Below, piece after piece: positions 26,193 to 35,733 of a stretch of DNA of 40,880 bases. Location of the stretch: NCBI GenBank assembly GCA_001552895.1, contig KQ959643.1, positions 1 to 40,880 on the forward strand, written 5' to 3'. How positions within the stretch are numbered: position 1 is the stretch's first letter; every line of letters starts with the position of its first letter. A model generated the notes under the pieces. The model was not told the DNA's origin and did no database searches. It saw nothing but the letters and a program-made list of their open reading frames with translations. The translations under genes were made by a program, and so were the position numbers. Source of the DNA: Tissierellia bacterium KA00581. Lineage in GTDB: Bacteria; Bacillota; Clostridia; Tissierellales; Peptoniphilaceae.

Positions 26193-26208
26193 GAAGGAGT
26201 GAAATTTA

Positions 26209-26574
26209 ATGTTCAAGCAAATTAAGAAAAATGAAAATAGAAAAAAAAGACATGCTAGAGTTAGAAAAAAAGTTTCTGGAACTCCTGAAAAACCAAGATT
26301 AAATTTATACAGAAGTAATTCAAATATGTATGCACAAATTATAGATGATACTAAAGGGGTAACTTTAGTTTCAGCTTCAACTTTAGATAAAGAGTTTTCT
26401 GAACTTGCTTCAAAATCAAATAAAGAAGCAGCAAGAAAAGTCGGATTTTCAATTGGAAAAAAAGCAATTGAAAAGGGAATAAATGAAGTTGTTTTTGACA
26501 GAAGTGGTTATTTATATCACGGAAAAGTTAAGGAATTAGCTGATGGAGCCAGAGAAGCTGGACTTAAATTTTAG
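26209..26574 (+). CDS. rplR: 50S ribosomal protein L18
   Basis: L18 (121 aa), a 5S rRNA-binding protein. The block [19 protein letters not shown] and the end [20 protein letters not shown] are typical. Located between rplF and rpsE as usual. Confidence 0.96.
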   Translation: MFKQIKKNENRKKRHARVRKKVSGTPEKPRLNLYRSNSNMYAQIIDDTKGVTLVSASTLDKEFSELASKSNKEAARKVGFSIGKKAIEKGINEVVFDRSGYLYHGKVKELADGAREAGLKF

Positions 26575-26590
26575 TATCAGGAGGTAATTA

Positions 26591-27097
26591 ATGGAACTTT
26601 TAATTAAAGAAGTAGAAAAATTAGAATTAGAAGAAAGAGTAGTTGCCATCAATCGTGTTACTAAAGTAGTAAAAGGTGGTAGAAATTTTAGATTTAGTGC
26701 TCTTGTAGTTGTTGGGGACGGAAATGGTCATGTAGGTGTTGGTATAGGTAAAGCACTTGAAGTTCCTGAAGCTATAAGAAAAGGAGTTCAAGATGCTAAA
26801 AAACATGTAATCAGCGTTCCTATTATAAATACAACTATTCCACACGAAGTAGTTGGACTATTTGGAGCAGGTAGAGTTTTATTAAAACCTGCTGGAGTTG
26901 GTACAGGAGTTATCGCAGGTGGTGCAGTTCGTGCCGTTTGTGAATTAGCTGGAATTAAAGATGTAAGAGGTAAATCTCTAGGCACTACTAATTCAAGAAA
27001 TATAGTTAATGCAACTATGCAAGGATTAAAAAGTCTTAAAAAAGCTGAAGATATAGCTAAATTAAGAGGTAAATCCGTAGAAGAAATATTAGGTTAA
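26591..27097 (+). CDS. rpsE: 30S ribosomal protein S5
   Basis: S5 (168 aa), involved in mRNA entry and fidelity. The S5 signature [39 protein letters not shown] and the Gly-rich C-terminal block are intact. No deletion is seen in the loop linked to spectinomycin resistance. Confidence 0.97.
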   Translation: MELLIKEVEKLELEERVVAINRVTKVVKGGRNFRFSALVVVGDGNGHVGVGIGKALEVPEAIRKGVQDAKKHVISVPIINTTIPHEVVGLFGAGRVLLKPAGVGTGVIAGGAVRAVCELAGIKDVRGKSLGTTNSRNIVNATMQGLKSLKKAEDIAKLRGKSVEEILG

Positions 27098-27111
27098 GGG
27101 GGGCTTTTAAA

Positions 27112-27291
27112 ATGGCAAAGCTCAAAATAACACTTAAAAAAAGTAAAATAGGTAGAATAGAAAAACATGTTAAAAATGTTGAAGCTTTAGGCTTAAGAAA
27201 AGTTGGTCAAACAGTTATTAAGGAAGATACTCCATCAATTAGAGGTATGATCAATCAAATTAGTTTTATGCTTGAAGTAGAAGAAATTTAA
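27112..27291 (+). CDS. rpmD: 50S ribosomal protein L30
   Basis: L30, a 59-aa short gene. Its translation begins [15 protein letters not shown] and contains [20 protein letters not shown], the conserved L30 core. GGGGGG lies upstream of the ATG; rplO follows 13 bp later. Short L30 of about 60 aa is normal for bacteria. Confidence 0.95.
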   Translation: MAKLKITLKKSKIGRIEKHVKNVEALGLRKVGQTVIKEDTPSIRGMINQISFMLEVEEI

Positions 27292-27304
27292 GGAGGTATA
27301 AAGC

Positions 27305-27754
27305 GTGAAGTTACATGATTTAAGACCTGCTGAAGGTGGAGGCTCAAAGGCAAGAAAAAGACTTGGTAGAGGTTACGGTTCAGGACTTGGAAAATACGGT
27401 GGTCGTGGACGTGACGGACAAAATTCAAGATCTGGCGGTGGAGTAAGACCAGGATTTGAAGGTGGACAAATGCCACTATTTAGAAGACTTCCAAAAAGAG
27501 GATTTACAAATATATTTGCTAAAGAATATGCTTATGTAAATGTAGAAAGATTAAATATCTTTGAAGATGGAACTAATGTTACTGAAGAATTAATATTTGA
27601 AAAGAATTTAGCAAGAAAAGCTAAAGCAAAAGATGGTGTTAAGATTTTAGGTAATGGAGAACTTACAAAAAAATTAACAGTTTCTTGTAGTAAGTTTACT
27701 AAAAGTGCTATCGAAAAGATAGAAAGCATTGGAGGAAAGGTAGAGGTGATCTAA
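27305..27754 (+). CDS. rplO: 50S ribosomal protein L15
   Basis: L15 (149 aa), a late assembly protein rich in Gly and Arg in its first half. It opens [19 protein letters not shown] and contains [20 protein letters not shown] start after AAGGAGG. The stop lies 1 bp before secY. Confidence 0.97.
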   Translation: MKLHDLRPAEGGGSKARKRLGRGYGSGLGKYGGRGRDGQNSRSGGGVRPGFEGGQMPLFRRLPKRGFTNIFAKEYAYVNVERLNIFEDGTNVTEELIFEKNLARKAKAKDGVKILGNGELTKKLTVSCSKFTKSAIEKIESIGGKVEVI

Positions 27755-27755
27755 T

Positions 27756-29033
27756 ATGTTCAAAACTCTATCAGATGCGTGGAGAATAAAAGAAATTAGA
27801 AATAAAATGATTTTTACAGTATTGATGATAGTTGTCTATAGACTTGGTAATGTAATTCCAATTCCATTTATAGATAAAAGTGTAGTAAATCAAATTATGC
27901 ATGGTAATGAAGGTGGATTAGTAAATTTACTTGATTTATTAGCAGGTGGTAGTTTAAAGCAAATGAGTGTTTTTGCTTTAAGTATCTATCCTTACATTAC
28001 ATCATCAATAGTTGTACAACTTCTTACAATAGCATTTCCAAGACTTGGTGAAATAGCAAGAGATGGTGAAATGGGTAAGAAAAAAATTGCTAAGTATACC
28101 AAAATAGGTGCTGTAATTCTTGGAATATTTGAAGCAATTGCAATATCTAATGGTTTATTCGCCAGAGCGATAGTTGCAAAAGGAACTATTGAAACAATAC
28201 TTATTATTACATCTTTATTAGCAGGATCTATGTTTTTAGTATGGCTTGGAGAATGTATAACTGAAAATGGTGTTGGAAATGGTATTTCAATCATTATATT
28301 TTTAGGAATTGTTGCTAATCTTCCAACACAAATAGGTACATTCATATATAGTGTTCAAACAGGAACTGTTGGATTACTAACAGTTTTAGGAGTAATACTT
28401 GCAGCTATAGTAATTATAGTAGTTGTTGTACTTATAAATGAAGGTGAAAGAAAAATCACCGTTCAATATGCTAAAAAAGTTGTTGGTAGAAAAATGTATG
28501 GTGGACAAGCTACTCATATTCCAGTTAAAGTTAATATGAGTGGGGTAATGCCTGTAATCTTTGCTTCATCACTATTAGCTATGCCACAAACTTTATCATT
28601 ATTGTTTTCTGGTGGTACTCCAAGTTGGATTACTTATTATTTAACAGTTGAAGGTTCAGTTGGTGTTTATATATATTCAGTATTAAACTTTATATTGATT
28701 ATATTATTTGGTTTCTTTTATTCATCAATTCAATTTAATACTGTTGAATATGCAAAAAATTTACAACAATATGGTGGATTTATTCCTGGAATTAGACCGG
28801 GAAAACCTACTGGAGAATATTTACAAAGAATATCAAATAGAATTACTTTCTCTGGTTCTATTATACTTGCATTAGTTGCATCAGCACCTATTGTTCTTTC
28901 AAGACTTAGTGGAATGAGAATAAATTTTGGAGGAACTTCTGTAATAATTATAGTTGGTGTTGTTATTGAAACAATGAAGCAAATAGAATCTATGATGTTA
29001 ATGAGACACTATAAGGGTTTTTTGAATAAATAG
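27756..29033 (+). CDS. secY: Protein translocase subunit SecY
   Basis: Central channel of the Sec translocon (425 aa, about ten transmembrane helices). The conserved MSVFALSIYPYITSSIV in helix 2 and the PGIRPGKPTGEYL loop are present. GAGGTGAT, inside rplO, precedes the ATG. It serves the several exported proteins in this window. Position after rplO is canonical. Confidence 0.97.
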   Translation: MFKTLSDAWRIKEIRNKMIFTVLMIVVYRLGNVIPIPFIDKSVVNQIMHGNEGGLVNLLDLLAGGSLKQMSVFALSIYPYITSSIVVQLLTIAFPRLGEIARDGEMGKKKIAKYTKIGAVILGIFEAIAISNGLFARAIVAKGTIETILIITSLLAGSMFLVWLGECITENGVGNGISIIIFLGIVANLPTQIGTFIYSVQTGTVGLLTVLGVILAAIVIIVVVVLINEGERKITVQYAKKVVGRKMYGGQATHIPVKVNMSGVMPVIFASSLLAMPQTLSLLFSGGTPSWITYYLTVEGSVGVYIYSVLNFILIILFGFFYSSIQFNTVEYAKNLQQYGGFIPGIRPGKPTGEYLQRISNRITFSGSIILALVASAPIVLSRLSGMRINFGGTSVIIIVGVVIETMKQIESMMLMRHYKGFLNK

Positions 29034-29049
29034 TTTATAGGAGAATAAT

Positions 29050-29691
29050 ATGAGACTAATTTTGTTAGGACCCCCAGGAGCAGGAAAGGGTACTCAAGCA
29101 ACAAATATTGTTAAAGAATATGGTATAACCCATATTTCAACAGGTGATATTTTTAGACATAATATAAAAAATCAAACAGAGCTTGGAAAAAAAGTGAAAG
29201 AATTTTTAGATAATGGAAAACTTGTTCCAGATGAACTTACAATTGATTTAGTTTGGGATAGATTGTCAAAAGAAGATTGTAAAAACGGATTTTTATTAGA
29301 CGGTTTTCCAAGAACAATTAATCAAGCTAAGGCTTTACAAGAAGGACTTAAAGAAAGAGGATTAAAACTAGATAAAGTTATAAACATAGATGTTGATAAA
29401 AATATTTTAGTTAAAAGACTTTCAGGTAGAAGAGTTTGTAAAGAATGTGGAGAAACTTATCATATAGAAAATAAGCCTACAAAAAAAGAAGGAATTTGTG
29501 ATAAATGCTCATCAGAAGTTATACAAAGAGCAGATGATAATGAAATAACTGTTTTAGAACGTATAGAAGTTTATGAAAAACAAACTTTTCCTTTAATTGA
29601 TTTTTATACAGATTTAGGCTTGATTTTAACTGTTGATGGTACTTTACCTATTGAAGATGTCTTTTCACAAATTAAAAAGTCTCTTTCTTAA
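29050..29691 (+). CDS. adk: Adenylate kinase, zinc-containing LID
   Basis: Adk (213 aa) balances ATP, ADP and AMP. The P-loop is GPPGAGKGT (residues 7-15). The LID has four cysteines at 130, 133, 150 and 153, the structural zinc site typical of Gram-positive long Adk proteins. DGFPRTINQA is conserved. The methionine aminopeptidase gene map, which usually follows, is absent; a KOW protein gene comes next. Confidence 0.97.
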   Translation: MRLILLGPPGAGKGTQATNIVKEYGITHISTGDIFRHNIKNQTELGKKVKEFLDNGKLVPDELTIDLVWDRLSKEDCKNGFLLDGFPRTINQAKALQEGLKERGLKLDKVINIDVDKNILVKRLSGRRVCKECGETYHIENKPTKKEGICDKCSSEVIQRADDNEITVLERIEVYEKQTFPLIDFYTDLGLILTVDGTLPIEDVFSQIKKSLS

Positions 29692-29718
29692 ATGTTTAAC
29701 ATTTTGGAGAGTAGAACT

Positions 29719-29982
29719 ATGGATCTAAATTTTGATTTTAAAGTAGGTCAGGTTGTAAAATCACTTAAAGGCCGTGACAAGGGCGAAGTAATGATCATAG
29801 TTGAGGTAATAAATTCTTCGTTAGTTAAAGTTGCTAACGGAAGTAACAGACCTCTTTCTAAACCTAAACTTAAAAAGTCAAAGCATTTGCAAATTTATAA
29901 TGACGTGCTTAAAGATTTTAGTTTAAATCCGTTATCATTTAATGATTCTAATTTGAGAAAATTATTAAAATCATATATATAA
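29719..29982 (+). CDS. KOW-domain RNA-binding protein (L14e/L6e/L27e-like)
   Basis: Small basic protein of 87 aa with an N-terminal KOW-type segment (VGQVVKSLKGRDKGEVMII), resembling the family annotated as ribosomal L14E/L6E/L27E-like in Clostridia, where it also sits near infA. I start it at ATG 29719, which has TTGGAGAG 7 nt upstream. An earlier ATG at 29692 directly abuts the adk stop without a ribosome site. It probably binds rRNA or assists translation; its function is not proven. Confidence 0.8.
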   Translation: MDLNFDFKVGQVVKSLKGRDKGEVMIIVEVINSSLVKVANGSNRPLSKPKLKKSKHLQIYNDVLKDFSLNPLSFNDSNLRKLLKSYI

Positions 29983-30011
29983 GATAATGAAGAAAATAGG
30001 AGGTTCTTTAA

Positions 30012-30230
30012 ATGTCCAAAAAGGATGTTATAGAAGTTGAAGGAACTGTTGTTGATGCTATGCCAAATACTATATTCAAGGTTAAACTTGCAAATGGTCA
30101 TGAAATAACAGCTCATATATCAGGAAAATTAAGAATGAATTATATAAGAATTCTTCCAGGAGATAAAGTATTGGTTGAATTATCTCCTTATGATTTAACA
30201 AAGGGAAGAATAACTTGGCGAAATAAGTAG
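30012..30230 (+). CDS. infA: Translation initiation factor IF-1
   Basis: IF-1 (72 aa), a single OB-fold protein that occupies the A site during initiation. It opens [19 protein letters not shown] and has the [19 protein letters not shown] core. Full length; rpmJ follows 16 bp downstream. Confidence 0.97.
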   Translation: MSKKDVIEVEGTVVDAMPNTIFKVKLANGHEITAHISGKLRMNYIRILPGDKVLVELSPYDLTKGRITWRNK

Positions 30231-30246
30231 CATAGGAGGGACTTAA

Positions 30247-30360
30247 ATGAAAGTAAGACCATCAGTAAAGAAAATGTGCGAAAAATGTAAAATCATCAAA
30301 AGAAAAGGAAGAGTAATGGTGATTTGCGAAAATCCAAAGCACAAACAAAAACAAGGTTAA
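30247..30360 (+). CDS. rpmJ: 50S ribosomal protein L36, zinc-binding form
   Basis: L36 (37 aa), beginning [19 protein letters not shown]. It keeps the zinc ligands (CEKC, then a Cys in VICEN and a His in PKHKQ), unlike S14 in the same operon. TAGGAGGG precedes the ATG. Canonical position between infA and rpsM. Confidence 0.96.
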   Translation: MKVRPSVKKMCEKCKIIKRKGRVMVICENPKHKQKQG

Positions 30361-30384
30361 TAATAGATGGAGGTGTAGGTAACA

Positions 30385-30747
30385 GTGAGAATAGTAGGTG
30401 TAGACTTACCAAGAGAAAAAAGAGTAGAAATTGGGTTAACTTATATCTATGGTATAGGTAGAAAAACTTCAAATGATATTCTTAAAAAAGCTGGAATTAA
30501 TCCAGATACAAGAGTAAAAGACTTAACTGAAGCAGATGCTTCTTTAATAAGAGCTGAAATAGATAACTATCTTGTTGAAGGTGATTTACGTAGAGAAATC
30601 GCCATGAACATCAAGAGATTAAGAGAAATAAACTGTTACAGAGGAATCAGACATAGAAGAGGATTACCTGTAAGAGGACAAAATACTAAAAACAATGCCA
30701 GAACAAGAAAAGGTCCTAAGAAACTTTCTGGTAAAAAAGGTAAATAA
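30385..30747 (+). CDS. rpsM: 30S ribosomal protein S13
   Basis: S13 (120 aa), a head protein bridging to the large subunit. [20 protein letters not shown] and the C-terminal [15 protein letters not shown] are diagnostic. The start is GTG; the upstream GGAGG lies 11 nt away, slightly far. Confidence 0.96.
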   Translation: MRIVGVDLPREKRVEIGLTYIYGIGRKTSNDILKKAGINPDTRVKDLTEADASLIRAEIDNYLVEGDLRREIAMNIKRLREINCYRGIRHRRGLPVRGQNTKNNARTRKGPKKLSGKKGK

Positions 30748-30760
30748 GGAGGGGATTTAA

Positions 30761-31156
30761 TTGGCAGTAAAAAAACAAAAGACACGTGTTAAAAGAAGAG
30801 AGCGAAAAAATATTGAAAAAGGACAAGCTCATATAGTTTCTTCATTTAACAACACTATGGTAACTCTTAGTGATTTAAATGGAAATGTAATTTCTTGGGC
30901 AAGTGCTGGACAATTAGGTTTTAAGGGATCAAGAAAATCTACTCCATTTGCTGCACAACAAGCTGCTGAAGAAGCTGCAAAAAAAGCTATGGAACATGGA
31001 TTAAAAGTTGTAGAAGTTTATGTAAAAGGACCAGGATCAGGTAGAGAAGCTGCTATAAGATCATTACAAGCAACTGGACTTGAAGTTAGTTTAATTAAAG
31101 ATGTTACTCCAATTCCTCATAATGGTTGTAGACCACCAAAAAGAAGAAGAGTATAA
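30761..31156 (+). CDS. rpsK: 30S ribosomal protein S11
   Basis: S11 (131 aa), platform protein near the E site. [20 protein letters not shown] and the end [11 protein letters not shown] are characteristic. TTG start after AAGGAGGGG. The rpsD gene that often follows is missing; a hairpin lies in the gap before rpoA. Confidence 0.97.
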   Translation: MAVKKQKTRVKRRERKNIEKGQAHIVSSFNNTMVTLSDLNGNVISWASAGQLGFKGSRKSTPFAAQQAAEEAAKKAMEHGLKVVEVYVKGPGSGREAAIRSLQATGLEVSLIKDVTPIPHNGCRPPKRRRV

Positions 31157-31157
31157 T

Positions 31158-31182
31158 AAACTTTTATAGTATTTAAAAGTTT
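31158..31182 (+). other. Hairpin between rpsK and rpoA
   Basis: AAACTTTTA (31158-31166) pairs with TAAAAGTTT (31174-31182) around a 7-nt loop, followed by only two more T residues. It could be a weak terminator or processing site that lowers rpoA-rplQ expression. It occupies the position where rpsD is often found. Confidence 0.45.
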
Positions 31183-31214
31183 TTAGCTAAATTAGACTAA
31201 GGAGGATAAAGTCT

Positions 31215-32156
31215 ATGACAGAAGAATTAAATACAAGTATTGAAGTTTTAGATGTAGATCTTGAAAAAAATTATGGCAAATTTGCCATAATGCCTCTTGA
31301 TAGAGGTTATGGAACTACTCTTGGAAATTCTATGAGAAGAGTACTTTTAGGATCTCTTCCTGGTTCTGCAATTGCAACTGTAAAGATAGATGGAGTTAGT
31401 CATGAATTTACTACTATAAAAGGTTCAATAGTGGATGTACCAGAACTTATAATAAATATTAAAGGTATAGCGCTTAAAAAATTTACAGATGAACCAGTTG
31501 TTTTAGAACTTAATGTAAAAGGACCAAAGGTAGTTACTGCAGCAGATATTACAGAAACTGATAGTGTTGAAATTGCTAATAAAGATCATTATATTACAAC
31601 TCTTAATGAAGAGGGAGAAATAAGAATGGATCTTTTAGTATTAAACGGTAAGGGTTATAGAGTAAGTGATTTAAATAAAGAATATTGTGATATTAATGCA
31701 ATAGCAGTTGATTCTTCATTTTCTCCTGTAACAAAAGTAAACTTTGCTGTTGGAAACACTAGAGTTGGACAAAGTATTGATTTTGATAAATTGGAAATTG
31801 AAGTTTGGACAAACGGAACTATTACTCCACAAGAAGCTCTTTCAACAGGAGCGGGTATCTTTATGAATTATTTAAAATTATTTAGAGAATTACCAGATAT
31901 AAATCTTGATGATGAAAATGCTAGAATTGGCTTAAGTTCAGATTCAAATTCTATATTATCCAAGAGTGTGGAAGAATTAGATTTATCCCTTAGAAGTTTT
32001 AACTGTTTGAAAAGAGCAAATCTAGATACAGTTAAAGATATTGTTTCAAAAGATATTGAAGAATTAAAGAAAATTAAAAATTTTGGTAAAAAATCTGTAC
32101 AAGAAGTAATAGACAAGATACATCAATTAGGTCTAAAATTTTTAAATGAAGAGTAA
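31215..32156 (+). CDS. rpoA: RNA polymerase subunit alpha
   Basis: Alpha subunit (313 aa). The assembly domain (about 1-230) has the signature LDRGYGTTLGNSMRRVLL, and the C-terminal DNA-binding domain (about 245-313) contains LDLSLRSFNCLKRANLDTV. It scaffolds polymerase assembly and contacts UP elements and activators. Full length, ATG after AAGGAGGAT. Confidence 0.97.
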   Translation: MTEELNTSIEVLDVDLEKNYGKFAIMPLDRGYGTTLGNSMRRVLLGSLPGSAIATVKIDGVSHEFTTIKGSIVDVPELIINIKGIALKKFTDEPVVLELNVKGPKVVTAADITETDSVEIANKDHYITTLNEEGEIRMDLLVLNGKGYRVSDLNKEYCDINAIAVDSSFSPVTKVNFAVGNTRVGQSIDFDKLEIEVWTNGTITPQEALSTGAGIFMNYLKLFRELPDINLDDENARIGLSSDSNSILSKSVEELDLSLRSFNCLKRANLDTVKDIVSKDIEELKKIKNFGKKSVQEVIDKIHQLGLKFLNEE

Positions 32157-32183
32157 AACTTATAAAAAAGAGGAGGTAGTACT

Positions 32184-32528
32184 TTGGCTAATTTAAGAAA
32201 GCTTGGACGTAGAGCAGACCATAGAAAATCTATGCTTAGAAATCAAGTACAATCTTTAATTGAGAACGGAAAGATTGAAACTACATTAACAAGAGCAAAG
32301 GAAACTAGAAGAGTAGCTGAAAAAATGATAACTCTTGGTAAAAGAGGAGATCTTCATGCAAGAAGACAAGCTCTAGCTTATATTTACAAGACAGAAACAG
32401 TTCATAAGCTATTTGAAGAAATTGCTCCACTTTATAAAGAAAGAAATGGTGGATATACAAGAATATTAAAGCTTGGACCTAGACAAGGGGACGCAGCTGA
32501 AATGGCAATTTTAGAATTAGTAAAATAA
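32184..32528 (+). CDS. rplQ: 50S ribosomal protein L17
   Basis: L17 (114 aa), near the tunnel exit. [20 protein letters not shown] is the family hallmark. TTG start following GAGGAGG. Last gene of the cluster; the ecfA1A2T-truA genes that follow it in many Firmicutes are not here. Confidence 0.97.
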   Translation: MANLRKLGRRADHRKSMLRNQVQSLIENGKIETTLTRAKETRRVAEKMITLGKRGDLHARRQALAYIYKTETVHKLFEEIAPLYKERNGGYTRILKLGPRQGDAAEMAILELVK

Positions 32529-32551
32529 TTTAATTTTATAATTATAAAGTT

Positions 32552-32585
32552 AAAGGTGTTGACTATATAGTCAGCACTTTTTATT
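32552..32585 (+). terminator. Terminator of the ribosomal cluster
   Basis: AAAGGTGTTGACT (32552-32564) pairs with AGTCAGCACTTTT (32569-32581), 13 pairs including two G-U, loop ATAT, then a T-rich run. Confidence 0.85.
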
Positions 32586-32707
32586 TTGTTAAATTATATA
32601 TGCAAAATGTATTTTTTATCTACATTATTAATTAAATTGATAAATATACTAATTTAGTATCATTAAATGATAATTAATAGATTTTTAAAAAATACTTTGT
32701 TATCTTC

Positions 32708-32735
32708 TTTACATATTAAAAAAATATGTTATAAT
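32708..32735 (+). promoter_or_regulatory. Promoter of fumC-aspA
   Basis: TTTACA (32708-32713), 16 bp, TATAAT (32730-32735) with an upstream TGT (extended -10). The start point would be near 32741, immediately before the ribosome site, so the leader is only about 15 nt. Confidence 0.75.
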
Positions 32736-32755
32736 AATCGGTGGAGGATGATTTT

Positions 32756-34120
32756 GTGGATTATAAAATATATAAAGATTCGATAGGTGAAATAAAGGTT
32801 TCGATAGATAAGCTTTGGGGAGCTACTACTCAAAGAAGTTTTGAAAATTTTAAAATTGGTAAATACAAGATGCCGATAGAAGTTATTCGTGCAATGGCTA
32901 TTGTAAAATACGCTTGTGCAATGGCTAATTATGAGCTTGGAGATTTAAGTAAGGAAAAATTTTCTGCTATTGAAGATGCTTGTGGGGAAATTTTAAATGG
33001 AAAGCTTGATGATCAATTTCCTCTTGTAGTTTTTCAAACTGGAAGTGGAACTCAAACTAATATGAATTTAAATGAAGTTATTGCAGGTTTTGCAAATCAA
33101 AAGTTATCAAAAAACTTAATTCATCCAAATGATGATGTAAATAAATCGCAAAGTTCTAATGATACTTTTCCAACAGCACTTCATATTGCTTGCTTAGATG
33201 TTATTGATAGAAGGCTTATTCCAAGTATAAAAGAGCTTATTTCTTCTTTTAAAGCATTTGAAAGTAAAAATGAAGATGTTATAAAGATAGGTAGAACTCA
33301 TCTTCAAGATGCAGTACCTATTAAAATTTCTCAAGAGTTTAGTGGTTATAGATTTGCACTTGAAAAATCGTTAGAATTTATAAATGCAACTAAAAAAGGA
33401 CTTTTGGAAATTTCTCTTGGTGCTACTGCTGTTGGAACAGGTATAAATACCAAAGCAAACTTTAAAAATGTAGTTGCAAAGTATATTTCTAGACTTACAA
33501 GAAAAGAATTTAAACCATCTGAAAATTTCTTTCATTCACTTACTATGAAAGATGCTGTTGTTTTATCTCATGGAGCAGTAAAAGCTTTGGCAATGGATTT
33601 GATTAAGATAGGAAATGATATAAGATTTTTAGCTTGTGGGCCACGATGCGGATTTTCAGAAATTGAAATTCCAGCAAATGAACCGGGTAGTTCTATAATG
33701 CCGGGAAAGGTAAATCCTACACAGGTAGAAGCTCTTACTATGGTTTGTGCAAAAGTATTAGGAAATGATACTACAATAAGTTTTTGTGCTTCACAAGGTA
33801 ATTTTGAGCTTAATGTTTATATGCCAGTTATTATTCACAGTTTTGTAGAATCTGTAAATTTGCTTTCAGATGCTATGATTTCTTTTTCTAAGATGTGTGT
33901 AAACGGAATAAAAGTAAATAAAGATATTATTAATAAATATTTAAATAATTCGCTTATGCTTGTTACAGCACTTAATCCATATATTGGATATGATAAAGCA
34001 AGTCAATGTGCAAAGTATGCTTTTAAAGAAAATATTACTTTAAAAGAAGCTGTTTTACATTTTGGCTATTTAACAGAAAGTGAATTTGATAAAATTGTAG
34101 ATCCTAAAAAAATGGTATAG
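32756..34120 (+). CDS. fumC: Class II fumarate hydratase
   Basis: Iron-independent fumarase of 454 aa interconverting fumarate and malate in the cytoplasm. SGTQTNMNLNEVIA, HPNDDVNKSQSSNDTFPTA, His182 (GRTHLQDAVP) and the catalytic Ser313 loop (GSSIMPGKVNPTQ) distinguish it from aspartase. The start is GTG 32756, 8 nt after GGAGG (32743-32747). The earlier in-frame GTG at 32741 lies over the ribosome site and should not be used. aspA follows 30 bp later, so aspartate can be taken to malate by one operon. Confidence 0.94.
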   Translation: MDYKIYKDSIGEIKVSIDKLWGATTQRSFENFKIGKYKMPIEVIRAMAIVKYACAMANYELGDLSKEKFSAIEDACGEILNGKLDDQFPLVVFQTGSGTQTNMNLNEVIAGFANQKLSKNLIHPNDDVNKSQSSNDTFPTALHIACLDVIDRRLIPSIKELISSFKAFESKNEDVIKIGRTHLQDAVPIKISQEFSGYRFALEKSLEFINATKKGLLEISLGATAVGTGINTKANFKNVVAKYISRLTRKEFKPSENFFHSLTMKDAVVLSHGAVKALAMDLIKIGNDIRFLACGPRCGFSEIEIPANEPGSSIMPGKVNPTQVEALTMVCAKVLGNDTTISFCASQGNFELNVYMPVIIHSFVESVNLLSDAMISFSKMCVNGIKVNKDIINKYLNNSLMLVTALNPYIGYDKASQCAKYAFKENITLKEAVLHFGYLTESEFDKIVDPKKMV

Positions 34121-34150
34121 GTAAAAATTTATATAAAAAGGAGAGAAAAA

Positions 34151-35563
34151 ATGGAAGCTAAAAAAGGCTATAGGATAGAGCATGATTGTATAGGAGAATG
34201 CTTAGTTCCAGAAAAAGTATATTACGGAGTTCATACTCAAAGAGCAACAGAAAATTTTAAAATTACTGGTAGAAAAATAAATCCCGAAATGATAAAGTCA
34301 ATAGCAGAAATAAAAAAAGCTTGTGCTATAACTAATCATGAAGTTGGTATTTTACCAAAGAAAAAGAAAGATGCTATTTGTTATGCTTGTGATGAAATTA
34401 TTTGGGGTAGATTTCATGATCAATTTATTGTAGACCCTATTCAAGGTGGAGCTGGAACAAGCCATAATATGAATGCTAATGAAGTTATTGCAAATATTGC
34501 AATAGAATATTTAGGTGGAAAACTTGGAGATTATTCAATTATTCATCCAAATGATGATGTAAATAAAGGTCAATCAACAAATGATGTATACCCTACAAGT
34601 GGAAAAATTGCACTTATAAGACTTTTAGAAGAAACTATTGATTCTCTTATTGAACTTGAAAAAGCCTTAAAAGAAAAAGCAAAAGAATTTAATGATGTAA
34701 TAAAAATGGGTAGAACTCAAATGCAAGATGCTATTCCAATAAGACTTGGTCAAGAATTTTTTGCATATGCAACAGCTATTGAAAGAAATATAAAACTTTG
34801 TAAAAGAGCATGTAGAGCTCTTAAAGTAGTAAACATGGGAGCAACTGCAATTGGAACAGGACTTAACGCAGATGTATCTTATATGGACAAAATTGTTAGA
34901 AATTTAGCAGAAGTTACAGATATGGATTTACAACAAAGTGATGACTTAATCGATGGAACACAAAATATTGATGTATTTGTTTATGTTTCTGGTATTTTGA
35001 AATCTTGTGCTGTAACAATTTCTAAAATTGCTAATGATTTAAGACTTATGTCTTCAGGTCCAACTTGTGGTTTTGCTGAAATTAATTTGCCAGCAAGACA
35101 AGCAGGAAGCTCTATTATGCCAGCAAAAGTAAATCCTGTTATCCCAGAAGTTGTTTCACAAGTTGCTTTTAATGCAATAGGCAATGATGTTGCTGTAACA
35201 ATGGCAGCAGAAGCAGGCCAACTTGAACTTAATGCGTTTGAACCAGTTATTTTCTATAACCTATTTGAGTCAGTAGAAACAATTGGACATGCTGCAAATA
35301 CTTTTGTTCATAATTGTATTTTAGGAATTACAGCAAATAAAGAAAGAACAAAAAATATGGTTCATAATAGTTATGGAATTGTAACAGCTTTTGCACCACA
35401 TATAGGTTATGAAAAATCTGTTGAAGTTATTCATAAAGCAATAAAACAAAATTTACCTGTAAAAGCAGTTTTAATTTCTGAAAAAATAATGACAGAAGAA
35501 GAAATAGATAATATATTAGATGTATTTTCAATGACTTCTCCTGGAATTGCTAAAAAGAATTAA
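34151..35563 (+). CDS. aspA: Aspartate ammonia-lyase
   Basis: Aspartase of 470 aa releasing ammonia and fumarate from L-aspartate. GGAGTSHNMNANEVIANIA, HPNDDVNKGQSTNDVYPTS, GRTQMQDAIP and the catalytic Ser321 loop (GSSIMPAKVNP) match aspartase, with Gln for the fumarase His in the GRT motif. AAAAGGAGAG precedes the ATG. Co-transcribed with fumC and closed by a strong terminator. Likely part of amino acid fermentation. Confidence 0.94.
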   Translation: MEAKKGYRIEHDCIGECLVPEKVYYGVHTQRATENFKITGRKINPEMIKSIAEIKKACAITNHEVGILPKKKKDAICYACDEIIWGRFHDQFIVDPIQGGAGTSHNMNANEVIANIAIEYLGGKLGDYSIIHPNDDVNKGQSTNDVYPTSGKIALIRLLEETIDSLIELEKALKEKAKEFNDVIKMGRTQMQDAIPIRLGQEFFAYATAIERNIKLCKRACRALKVVNMGATAIGTGLNADVSYMDKIVRNLAEVTDMDLQQSDDLIDGTQNIDVFVYVSGILKSCAVTISKIANDLRLMSSGPTCGFAEINLPARQAGSSIMPAKVNPVIPEVVSQVAFNAIGNDVAVTMAAEAGQLELNAFEPVIFYNLFESVETIGHAANTFVHNCILGITANKERTKNMVHNSYGIVTAFAPHIGYEKSVEVIHKAIKQNLPVKAVLISEKIMTEEEIDNILDVFSMTSPGIAKKN

Positions 35564-35587
35564 AGATAAATTTTATAAAATAGATAT

Positions 35588-35620
35588 AAAACTCGATTAA
35601 AGTAATTAATCGAGTTTTAT
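35588..35620. terminator. Terminator after aspA
   Basis: A perfect 13-bp stem, AAAACTCGATTAA (35588-35600) with TTAATCGAGTTTT (35606-35618), loop AGTAA, with A- and T-rich flanks. Confidence 0.9.
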
Positions 35621-35664
35621 TTATGTAAATGTTTTTTATAGTTTAAAAATTTTATAAAAATGTA

Positions 35665-35693
35665 TTGAAATATTTAAAAATTAATGTTAAAAT
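35665..35693 (+). promoter_or_regulatory. Promoter of ptsH
   Basis: TTGAAA (35665-35670), 17 bp, TAAAAT (35688-35693) with an upstream TGT (extended -10). About 33 nt of leader precede ptsH. Confidence 0.75.
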
Positions 35694-35733
35694 ATAAGTA
35701 GTTTATTTATAAATTAAGTATAGGAGGAATATT

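Noticed and set aside
31150-31157. TATAAT at the end of rpsK as an rpoA promoter
   Set aside because: No acceptable -35 at 16-18 bp spacing; the match overlaps the stop codon and is expected by chance in this DNA.
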